Assembly: GCA_025353435.1 (NCBI GenBank)
Contig: JANXQR010000328.1
Span: forward strand, 1-7,510
DNA: 7,510 nt
Origin: Acidobacteriota bacterium
GTDB taxonomy: Bacteria; Acidobacteriota; Terriglobia; Terriglobales; Acidobacteriaceae
Reading direction: 5' to 3'
The notes below the pieces were generated by a model, which saw only the letters and a list, made by a program, of their open reading frames with translations, was not told where the DNA came from and did no database searches. Shown here piece by piece: positions 1 through 4,689 of the stretch. The translations under genes and the position numbers were made by a program. Positions within the stretch are counted from its first letter, which is position 1. Each line of letters begins with the position of its first letter.

Positions 1-181
1 GAATCACCGCCTCCGTCACCAGTGCTTCCGTGTGGTAGGCCTCGGTGCGGGTAGAAAAAACGGGAACCGAAAGTGTGCGCACGTCCGGCGGCAGATGAGC
101 GGCCGATCCCAGCGTGTGATAGCCGCAGCCTGTGATGGCCAGCAATAACGCGACGGAAGCGGCCTGGAACGATTTGCGCAT
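1..181 (-). CDS. lptE: LPS-assembly lipoprotein LptE, N-terminal part (runs off left edge)
   Basis: LptE is the outer-membrane lipoprotein that plugs the LptD barrel and helps insert lipopolysaccharide into the outer leaflet. Only the first 60 codons are here. They read MRKSFQAA, then a hydrophobic stretch ending in a lipobox (I-T-G-C, Cys at residue 19), then CGYHTLG. After this come 'LPPDVRTLSVPVF' and a segment rich in Thr and Glu ending 'LVTEAVI'. The pattern of lipidated CGY, 'LP..v.tl.VP.F.N/S.T' and 'E..lTeAv' is typical of the LptE/RlpB family. The start is the ATG at 181-179. A second ATG 8 bases upstream is out of frame, and no good Shine-Dalgarno is visible. In many bacteria lptE lies between leuS and holA, but here the upstream neighbour is a methyltransferase. 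The identification rests on the N-terminus alone. Confidence 0.8.
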   Translation of the reverse strand, partial: MRKSFQAASVALLLAITGCGYHTLGSAAHLPPDVRTLSVPVFSTRTEAYHTEALVTEAVI

Positions 182-193
182 GAGTCCATGTTA

Positions 194-261
194 GCGGAGC
201 CTGATCAAGATTCGCGGAGATCAAGTTTGCGGAAATCAGGGCACACGGAAATAGATCAACC
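194..261. repeat. Degenerate short tandem repeat in the lptE 5' gap
   Basis: Four imperfect units share the core G/A-CGGA followed by ATCA. They begin at about 194 (GCGGAGCCTGATCAAG), 214 (GCGGAGATCAAG), 229 (GCGGAAATCAGG) and 245 (ACGGAAATAGATCAA), with spacing of 15-20 bases. They fill most of the 93-bp gap between the methyltransferase stop and the lptE start, so in lptE orientation they lie in the promoter or leader region. They may be slipped-strand remnants, regulator sites or decayed coding sequence. Nothing else is recognisable in the gap. Confidence 0.4.
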
Positions 262-274
262 GTGAAGAGCAGCG

Positions 275-1114
275 TCATACCCAAGCCGTGGCCAGCATCC
301 CAATCCCAACCGGGGAAAGCTTCAGGCCGTCGGCGCGACCATTGAAATAGAGATCATTCAGCCCGTCGTGGTCCACCTGCTCTATGCGATTGAAGCCCGC
401 GTTACGCAATTCAGTCTCAGCCTGTTCCGGCGTCAAGAAGAGCTGGAACGGCTCCCCTGCGGCGGCGACACGCTCGGCCAGCCTGTCAAAGATCGCACGG
501 CGTTTCGGTGACAGGGATGCGGGCGGGAATGCGTAATCCAGCGTAATCCCGCTGCCAGCAGGGAACTGGGCGACGGTTCTGATCGTCGAGCGGAACGCGT
601 CAAGCGTGAGGTAAGGCGCAACGCCGAGCCAGCTGAAGAATGCGGGCGCGCTGAGATCGAGTCCCGATTCGCGCAAGCCGTCGGCCAGCGCCTTGTGCTC
701 AAAGTCGAGCGGAACGAACGTCAGGCTGTCCGGGATCGGGATGACGGCATCAGCAAGCAGCGAGCGCTTCCATTCCTGCGTTGCTGGAAAATCGACTTCA
801 AAGACGTGCAGATGCGGGAACGGATTGCGATAAGCAAAGGTGTCGAGGCCAGCGCCCAGGACCACATACTGGCGAACTCCGGCCGCAACGGCACTACCAA
901 GATTGTCTTCAGCATATCGGCTACGCGCGGCCATGAATGCACGAAAATCGCGCCCCACCGGGTGCATGGCGCGCTCCAGATCGTTCTCGTATCCGGGCCC
1001 GATGAGGCGAAGGGCGATGGGATCGTCGAGGACCGGAGGCGGATCGGCAATCTGGTGCGCGGCGCGACGAATCGCTACGCGCAACGCGGTTCTGCTGGGT
1101 TTCCCTGTCTCCAT
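275..1114 (-). CDS. Class I SAM-dependent methyltransferase, TIGR00027/COG3315 family
   Basis: This 279-residue protein is a putative S-adenosylmethionine-dependent O-methyltransferase related to leucine carboxyl methyltransferases (PPM1/LCMT fold), and probably cytosolic. Its N-terminus (SRTALRVAIRRAAH at 7-20, 'DDPIA' at 30-34) is typical of the bacterial family. SAM motif I is VLGAGLDTFAYR (85-96). The acidic end of strand 2 is FEVDFP (105-110), and WLGVAPYLT (162-170) matches the family's WEGVxMYLT block. Length is normal for the family. The ATG start is preceded by CAGAGG with a very short 2-base spacer, but the conserved N-terminus supports it. The natural substrate of this family is mostly unknown; mycobacteria carry many paralogues. 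It is transcribed divergently from the EamA gene and co-directionally with lptE, 93 bp downstream, with no terminator seen between them. Family assignment is firm, function is not. Confidence 0.9.
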   Translation of the reverse strand: METGKPSRTALRVAIRRAAHQIADPPPVLDDPIALRLIGPGYENDLERAMHPVGRDFRAFMAARSRYAEDNLGSAVAAGVRQYVVLGAGLDTFAYRNPFPHLHVFEVDFPATQEWKRSLLADAVIPIPDSLTFVPLDFEHKALADGLRESGLDLSAPAFFSWLGVAPYLTLDAFRSTIRTVAQFPAGSGITLDYAFPPASLSPKRRAIFDRLAERVAAAGEPFQLFLTPEQAETELRNAGFNRIEQVDHDGLNDLYFNGRADGLKLSPVGIGMLATAWV

Positions 1115-1128
1115 TACCTCTGCAGTTT

Positions 1129-1157
1129 ATGACGTGAGAGGCGAGAACCCTTAGGAT
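1129..1157 (+). promoter_or_regulatory. Possible sigma70-type promoter for eamA-aroK
   Basis: ATGACG (1129-1134) and TAGGAT (1152-1157) each match the -35 and -10 consensus at four of six positions and are separated by 17 bases. A transcript starting near 1164 would have a leader of about 12 bases before the EamA start. This is a pattern match only. The region is just 61 bp long and must also serve the divergent methyltransferase, for which I see no convincing promoter. Confidence 0.3.
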
Positions 1158-1172
1158 GGAAACCAGGATGGA
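1153..1172 (+). repeat. Perfect 8-bp direct repeat AGGATGGA in the divergent intergenic region
   Basis: AGGATGGA occurs at 1153-1160 and again at 1165-1172, with a 12-base period. The first copy overlaps the possible -10 element. The AGGA of the second copy (1165-1168) lies 7 bases before the EamA ATG and fits as its Shine-Dalgarno. It could be an operator pair or a chance duplication of a ribosome-binding site. Confidence 0.5.
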
Positions 1173-1175
1173 TGC

Positions 1176-1595
1176 ATGAGCTGGATTGGATGGGCGCTGC
1201 TTTCGGCGTTGTTTGCCGCAGCCACGGCGCTGCTGGCCAAAGTGGGCGTGGCGCATGTTGACTCAAACCTGGCCATGGCCATCCGCACCAGCGTGGTCGT
1301 TGTGTTTGCCTGGGGGATCGCGCTGGCGTTGGGCAAGCACGGTGAAATACGGTTGCTGGACCGCCGGACCGTGCTGTTTCTCGCGCTGTCCGGACTAGCC
1401 ACCGGCCTTAGTTGGATATGCTACTTTCGCGCGCTGCAAATGGGGCCGGCATCGCGGGTGGCTCCGCTCGATAAACTCAGCGTTCCCCTGGTGATGATTT
1501 TTGCGTGGCTGTTGCTGGGTGAAAAACTCACAGCACCCGCGCTGTTGGGTGGAGCGCTCATCACGGCTGGAGCCATCGTCATGGTGTTGGGTTGA
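1176..1595 (+). CDS. Single-domain EamA (drug/metabolite transporter superfamily) membrane protein
   Basis: This 139-residue inner-membrane protein consists of one EamA repeat, half the size of the usual ten-helix DMT transporters. Five hydrophobic helices are visible at roughly 3-20, 33-52, 66-86, 95-114 and 118-138. Family hallmarks are the YFRALQ stretch at the end of helix 3 (83-88), 'ASRVAPLDKLS' leading into helix 4 (92-102), and LLLGEKLT between helices 4 and 5 (112-119). Proteins of this length (COG2510-like) are presumed to dimerise to form a transporter. The substrate cannot be read from the sequence. The ATG start has AGGA 7 bases upstream; an ATG at 1172 is out of frame. The gene is divergent from the methyltransferase and lies 39 bp before the preferred aroK start, so the two could be cotranscribed. 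There is no sign of truncation. Confidence 0.9.
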   Translation: MSWIGWALLSALFAAATALLAKVGVAHVDSNLAMAIRTSVVVVFAWGIALALGKHGEIRLLDRRTVLFLALSGLATGLSWICYFRALQMGPASRVAPLDKLSVPLVMIFAWLLLGEKLTAPALLGGALITAGAIVMVLG

Positions 1596-1601
1596 GTACA
1601 G

Positions 1602-1629
1602 TTGAACGGTGAACAGCGGCCAGTGAATA
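1602..1629 (+). repeat. Short 7-base-periodic repeat in the aroK leader
   Basis: Four consecutive heptamers follow each other: TTGAACG (1602), GTGAACA (1609), GCGGCCA (1616) and GTGAATA (1623). Three share the form KTGAAYR. They fill the gap between the EamA stop and the preferred aroK ATG. The stretch is open in the aroK frame and begins with TTG, so a longer aroK start is formally possible, but the repetitive make-up suggests a non-coding spacer. Confidence 0.35.
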
Positions 1630-1634
1630 ATACG

Positions 1635-2168
1635 ATGTCTAATTCGCGAATCAGCCCAAATCCGGTGCGCCGCATTGTGCTTACGGGTTTCATGGGCTCA
1701 GGTAAGAGCACCGTCGGTCCGCTGGTTGCGAAAAGGCTGGGCTGGCGGTTCGTGGACGCCGACGACGTGATTGTTGCGAATACGGCGATGCCGATCCACG
1801 CATTTTTTGCGCGGCACGGCGAGGCAGCATTCCGGAAGCTGGAGCACGAAACCATCGCGCGGCTCGCTGCCGGAGATCGGCTGGTGCTGGCCCTCGGTGG
1901 TGGAGCAATCGAGACCGACGCCACGCGGGAGTTGCTGCTGAACCGCCCAGGAACGCTGCTGGTGCACCTCGAAGTCACACTGGCCACCACGCTCGAGCGC
2001 TGCCGCGGGACCGAGAAAATTCGGCCGGTTCTGGCCGACCAGGCAAACCTGATCGCCCGCTATGAGCGGCGCCTGCCCCTGTATCGTTTGGCCCACTTTT
2101 CGATTCCGGCCGATTTGGTGTCGCCAAAAAAGCTGGCCGAATCAGTCGTGCTCGCCGCAGGACTTTAG
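1635..2168 (+). CDS. aroK: Shikimate kinase
   Basis: This cytosolic enzyme phosphorylates shikimate with ATP to shikimate 3-phosphate, the fifth step of the shikimate pathway to chorismate and the aromatic amino acids. From the ATG at 1635 the protein has 177 residues, a normal length. The Walker A loop is GFMGSGKST (18-26). The shikimate/Mg site FVDADD has Asp41 and Asp43 at the DxD positions. FRKLE supplies the shikimate-binding Arg67, GGG is at 88-90, the lid arginine is in KIRPVL (Arg130), and RRLPLY carries the C-terminal Arg146. All key residues are present. The frame is open back to a TTG at 1602 and a GTG at 1623. Neither these nor the ATG has a strong Shine-Dalgarno. I chose the ATG because the upstream 33 bases are a short repeat and the extension lies outside the family's core. 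It sits on the same strand between eamA and ctaB. Confidence 0.95.
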   Translation: MSNSRISPNPVRRIVLTGFMGSGKSTVGPLVAKRLGWRFVDADDVIVANTAMPIHAFFARHGEAAFRKLEHETIARLAAGDRLVLALGGGAIETDATRELLLNRPGTLLVHLEVTLATTLERCRGTEKIRPVLADQANLIARYERRLPLYRLAHFSIPADLVSPKKLAESVVLAAGL

Positions 2169-2216
2169 CCGCCGTCCCACGGCCCTATGTCGCCGCTTGT
2201 TATCATGGGAAATGGA

Positions 2217-2238
2217 CCCGGGCTGGTTGAGCCACGGG
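2217..2238 (+). other. GC-rich hairpin between aroK and ctaB
   Basis: CCCGGGCT (2217-2224) pairs with AGCC and CGGG (2230-2233 and 2235-2238) to form an 8-bp stem with one bulged A at 2234 and a GGTTG loop. No T tract follows, so it is not a canonical intrinsic terminator. It lies 30 bases before the preferred ctaB start and could be an untranslated-leader structure or an atypical aroK 3' end. If ctaB begins at one of the upstream ATGs, it would be inside coding sequence. Confidence 0.4.
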
Positions 2239-2267
2239 CACTCTTCACCGAGGTTTTCTTCGCCATA

Positions 2268-3254
2268 ATGGCGCCCCACACCGCAATCCCGATCGAACTT
2301 TCGTCCCATGCCAACGTCCCCGCGCACGGCGCCATTTCCGTGCCCGAACCCGGTAAGACCGCGCAGCTGATCGCCGACTTTCGCGAGCTCTTCAAAGTCC
2401 GCGTGACCGGAATGGTAATCGTCACCGGGTGGGCGGGATTCTATCTAGGCTCCATGCAGTCTGGCATTTCAACCATGCAGCGGGGGCTGCTTGACACCCT
2501 GGTCGGCATCGGGCTGGTCTCCGCCGGGGCAAGTGCCCTGAATCAGGCCCTCGAGCGCAAAACCGACGCCCTCATGACGCGCACCGCCGACCGTCCGCTG
2601 GCATCGGGAAGGTTCTCGCTCGCATTTGGCGTGTTGGCCGGCCTCGCCGCACTTTTTCTGGGCGGCGAATGGCTTGTCCTTCGTACTAATCTGCTGACGG
2701 TAGCGCTGGCGATGCTGACCGCCTTCACCTACGTGGCCGTATACACGCCTCTCAAGCGCGTCACAACGCTGGCCACATTCATCGGCGCGTTCCCCGGCGC
2801 CATGGGACCGCTGCTGGGCTGGACGGCCGCGCGCGGGCGAATCGAGTGGCCAGCCGTGGCGTTGTTCGCGATTCTGTTCGTCTGGCAGTTCCCCCATTTC
2901 ATGGCCATCGCCTGGATGTATCGCGAGGATTACGCAAAGGCCGGCATCCGCATGCTGCCCGTGGTGCAACCGGACGGCTGGTCCACCGTGATTGAAGCTC
3001 TTTTCTACGCAGTGGTAATGATCCCCGTAAGCCTGGCGCCGTGGAAGCTGGGCATGACCGGGCCTACGTACGCAGTCCTGGCAGTAGCTCTCGGAATCTT
3101 CTATCTCGCCTACACGATCCGATTTGCGGGTATCCTGCGCACCAAGGATCCCACTGAAAGCCGCATGCTCGCACGCGATCTGCTTAAAGTTAGCGTGATC
3201 TACCTCCCTCTCCTTATGACGACGCTGATGCTTTGCGCCATCGCGAAGCATTGA
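2268..3254 (+). CDS. ctaB: Protoheme IX farnesyltransferase (heme O synthase)
   Basis: This integral membrane prenyltransferase of the UbiA superfamily (CtaB/CyoE) transfers a farnesyl group to heme B, giving heme O for heme-copper terminal oxidases. From the ATG at 2268 it has 328 residues. The polar N-terminal ~40 residues precede LFKVRVT (41-47). The first Asp-rich motif is the NQALERKTDALM block (92-103), with Asn92, Glu96 and Asp100, followed by TRTADRPLASGR. YTPLKR (159-164) and GAFPGAMGPLLGW (173-185) follow, and the second catalytic region is WQFPHF...YREDYAKAGIRMLP (206-231). About eight to nine membrane helices are visible. The open frame extends upstream to ATGs at 2187 and 2205, giving up to 355 residues. 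No candidate has a clean Shine-Dalgarno (GAGG at 2250 is about 14 bases from 2268), so the start is uncertain while the product is not. DUF420 follows after 8 bp. Confidence 0.96.
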   Translation: MAPHTAIPIELSSHANVPAHGAISVPEPGKTAQLIADFRELFKVRVTGMVIVTGWAGFYLGSMQSGISTMQRGLLDTLVGIGLVSAGASALNQALERKTDALMTRTADRPLASGRFSLAFGVLAGLAALFLGGEWLVLRTNLLTVALAMLTAFTYVAVYTPLKRVTTLATFIGAFPGAMGPLLGWTAARGRIEWPAVALFAILFVWQFPHFMAIAWMYREDYAKAGIRMLPVVQPDGWSTVIEALFYAVVMIPVSLAPWKLGMTGPTYAVLAVALGIFYLAYTIRFAGILRTKDPTESRMLARDLLKVSVIYLPLLMTTLMLCAIAKH

Positions 3255-3258
3255 AGGA
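3253..3258 (+). promoter_or_regulatory. Shine-Dalgarno deciding the DUF420 start
   Basis: GAAGGA overlaps the last two bases of the ctaB stop codon and lies 4 bases before the ATG at 3263. It selects that ATG over the in-frame ATG at 3233, which lies inside ctaB. The arrangement suggests translational coupling of the two genes. Confidence 0.7.
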
Positions 3259-3262
3259 TTCA

Positions 3263-3826
3263 ATGACAACCGCTGCACGCACCGCTCCCAGCCCGTCAAA
3301 CACGCGCCCCGCCATCGCCGTAATCCTGGTGATCAGCGCGGCCGCCACCCTGTTTTTGTTCTGGCTGATCTATGTGCATCCCGCATCCGACGCAGGAAGC
3401 ACGCGCTACGCATTTCTTCCAGCGCTCAATGCCATCCTGAACGGCCTGAGCGCCACAGCTCTGCTCATCGGATTCACGTTCATTCGCGCGCAAAAAATCG
3501 CCGCACATCGCGCGTCGATGATGACGGCTTTCATCTTTTCCACCCTGTTTCTGGTGAGCTACATTGCGCACCATGCCCTGCACGGCGATGTGCGCTACCC
3601 GCACGACGCCGACTTCCGCGCCTTCTACCTCTGCCTGCTCGCGAGCCACATTGTCCTGGCGATCATTGCCCTTCCCATGATCCTCGTCACCTTCTTCTTC
3701 TCCCTGACCAAACGATTCCCGCAGCACAAAAAAATCGCGCGCTGGACGTTTCCGCTCTGGCTCTACGTCTCCATCACCGGCGTAATCACCTACGTCATGC
3801 TGCATCTGGCACTGAGCCGGAGATGA
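3263..3826 (+). CDS. DUF420 family membrane protein, probable cytochrome oxidase maturation factor (YozB/CtaM-like)
   Basis: This 187-residue inner-membrane protein has five hydrophobic segments at roughly 17-38, 52-74, 85-105, 119-147 and 161-183. It carries the DUF420 (COG2322) signature: LPALNAILNGLSA (52-64), then HRASMMTAF (82-90), the histidine-rich loop SYIAHHALHG (99-108), SHIVLA (128-133) and WLYVSITGVITYVMLH (166-181). Conserved-looking histidines lie near membrane boundaries (82, 103, 104, 107, 129, 181) and could touch heme or copper; that part is inference. From memory, the Firmicutes relatives YozB/CtaM are tied to aa3-type oxidase function, which fits a location directly behind ctaB. 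The ATG has a good Shine-Dalgarno overlapping the ctaB stop. The end overlaps the next gene by ATGA. Family assignment is strong, the exact biochemical role is open. Confidence 0.88.
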   Translation: MTTAARTAPSPSNTRPAIAVILVISAAATLFLFWLIYVHPASDAGSTRYAFLPALNAILNGLSATALLIGFTFIRAQKIAAHRASMMTAFIFSTLFLVSYIAHHALHGDVRYPHDADFRAFYLCLLASHIVLAIIALPMILVTFFFSLTKRFPQHKKIARWTFPLWLYVSITGVITYVMLHLALSRR

Positions 3827-4101
3827 TTGTGCAAGAGAGCAATAACATGGCAGGCAAGGCGCAGCCTAGCGATGGCACAGCGGAGTTGCTGCGCGGCGGC
3901 GGCCTCATGGTAGGCACCGGGCTGCTCGCAGGCATTCTGCTTTTGACTCTGTTCGGCGGCATGACCAAGATCGGAGCCACCACCAACGCCGGCTGGATCG
4001 CACTCATCGTTGCCCTCATGTGCCTGCCGTTCGGAGCTTTGCTTCTGACGCTGGGCATCGCAAAATGGTTCCGCAACCGGAGTCTCCAACGTTTGCACTG
4101 A
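3823..4101 (+). CDS. Small two-helix membrane protein of unknown function
   Basis: I do not recognise a family. The 92-residue product has a polar N-terminus of about 25 residues and a glycine-rich first membrane helix (about 27-47, GGGLMVGTGLL onwards). A short loop holding GGMTKIGATTNAG follows, then a second helix (57-79) and a basic C-terminal tail (KWFRNRSLQRLH). There is no signal-peptide cleavage site and no Cys or His pair typical of a copper chaperone; the only His is the last residue. The first ATG (3823) forms an ATGA overlap with the DUF420 stop. An in-frame ATG at 3847, preceded by AAGAGAG, would give 84 residues and may be the true start. The position makes it a probable third member of the ctaB-DUF420 unit, perhaps an oxidase subunit-like or assembly protein, but that rests on context only. 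Confidence 0.72.
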   Translation: MIVQESNNMAGKAQPSDGTAELLRGGGLMVGTGLLAGILLLTLFGGMTKIGATTNAGWIALIVALMCLPFGALLLTLGIAKWFRNRSLQRLH

Positions 4102-4110
4102 TTACATGAC

Positions 4111-4126
4111 GGCCGCACATTCGGCC
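4111..4126 (+). terminator. Weak hairpin after the ctaB-DUF420 unit
   Basis: GGCCG (4111-4115) and CGGCC (4122-4126) form a perfect 5-bp GC stem with a CACATT loop, 9 bases after the stop of the small membrane protein. There is no following T run. It could assist termination before ssb, but by sequence alone it is marginal. Confidence 0.22.
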
Positions 4127-4150
4127 ACTCACCGCAGACCAGGTGATAGA

Positions 4151-4177
4151 TTCGCATCCATCGCCGTCTGCTATCCT
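4151..4177 (+). promoter_or_regulatory. Possible ssb promoter
   Basis: TTCGCA (4151-4156) and TATCCT (4172-4177) each match the -35 or -10 consensus at four of six positions, but the spacer is only 15 bases. The location is sensible: a start near 4184 gives a leader of about 23 bases carrying GGGGAG (4192-4197), 9 bases before the ssb ATG. The elements are flanked by two copies of TGATAG (4144 and 4185), with the inverted CTATC at 4171. Confidence 0.28.
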
Positions 4178-4206
4178 TTTTCGTTGATAGTGGGGAGCAC
4201 AAGAAT

Positions 4207-4686
4207 ATGGCAAGAAGCGTGAACAAAGTCATCCTTTTGGGCAACGTCGGGAAAGACCCCGAGATTCGTTCCACCGCCGGCGGCAACATGGTAGCCAACT
4301 TCACCCTGGCCACCAGCGACAGCCAGAAGGACGCGCAGGGCGCATGGCAGGAACGCACCGAATGGCACAACCTGGTCGCCTTCAAACGCACTGCGGAAAT
4401 CGTGCGCGACTATGTGAAGAAGGGCTCAAAGCTCTACATCGAGGGCAAGATCACGAATCGCAGTTGGGACGACAAGGAGTCCGGTCAGAAGCGCTACAAG
4501 ACCGAGATCCTCGTCAACGAACTCGTCCTGCTCTCCGGCCGCGAAGAAGGCGGTTCGGGCGCAAGCTCAGGCGGTTACAGCCGGCAACAGTCGGGCGGGT
4601 CAGCGGCGATGGATCAGCGCCCGGCAGCGGGTAACGACGAATATGCGCAGTCTGCCGAAATCTCCGACGACGATATTCCGTTCTAA
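4207..4686 (+). CDS. ssb: Single-stranded DNA-binding protein
   Basis: SSB coats single-stranded DNA during replication, recombination and repair as a homotetramer and recruits partner proteins through its C-terminal tip. The 159-residue protein has an N-terminal OB fold (about 1-110) starting MARSVNKVILLGNVGKDPE, with TEWHNLVAF (51-59) and YIEGKITNRSW (77-87) as the usual strands. A Gly/Ser/Gln-rich disordered linker follows, and then the acidic tip DDDIPF that binds partners such as exonuclease I, PriA and RecO in other bacteria. Length and order are standard for the housekeeping protein. Its start has GGGGAG 9 bases upstream. It lies 105 bp after the small membrane protein gene and probably has its own promoter. 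Its stop is 3 bases from the stop of the convergent oxidoreductase gene. Confidence 0.97.
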   Translation: MARSVNKVILLGNVGKDPEIRSTAGGNMVANFTLATSDSQKDAQGAWQERTEWHNLVAFKRTAEIVRDYVKKGSKLYIEGKITNRSWDDKESGQKRYKTEILVNELVLLSGREEGGSGASSGGYSRQQSGGSAAMDQRPAAGNDEYAQSAEISDDDIPF

Positions 4687-4689
4687 CAT

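Noticed and set aside
695..1132. 145-codon plus-strand frame opposite the methyltransferase
   Set aside because: The opposite strand carries intact family motifs, and this frame has no recognisable features.
3233..3262. Upstream in-frame ATG for DUF420 within ctaB
   Set aside because: The ATG at 3263 has a good Shine-Dalgarno at 3253-3258, and the added ten residues would overlap the ctaB end without family support.
2469..3299. 276-codon open frame on the minus strand opposite ctaB
   Set aside because: It lies almost wholly inside the strongly identified ctaB gene. Its translation is a polar His/Gln/Arg-rich sequence with no recognisable domain, as expected for the antisense shadow of a high-GC membrane-protein gene.
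3296..3805. 169-codon minus-strand frame opposite DUF420
   Set aside because: Shadow of the DUF420 gene: low-complexity Glu/Gly/Gln/Asp composition, no domain and no ribosome-binding site seen.
3795..4391. 198-codon minus-strand frame spanning the small membrane protein and the start of ssb
   Set aside because: It crosses an intergenic region and overlaps two plus-strand genes, one of them ssb. No motif or start signal supports it.
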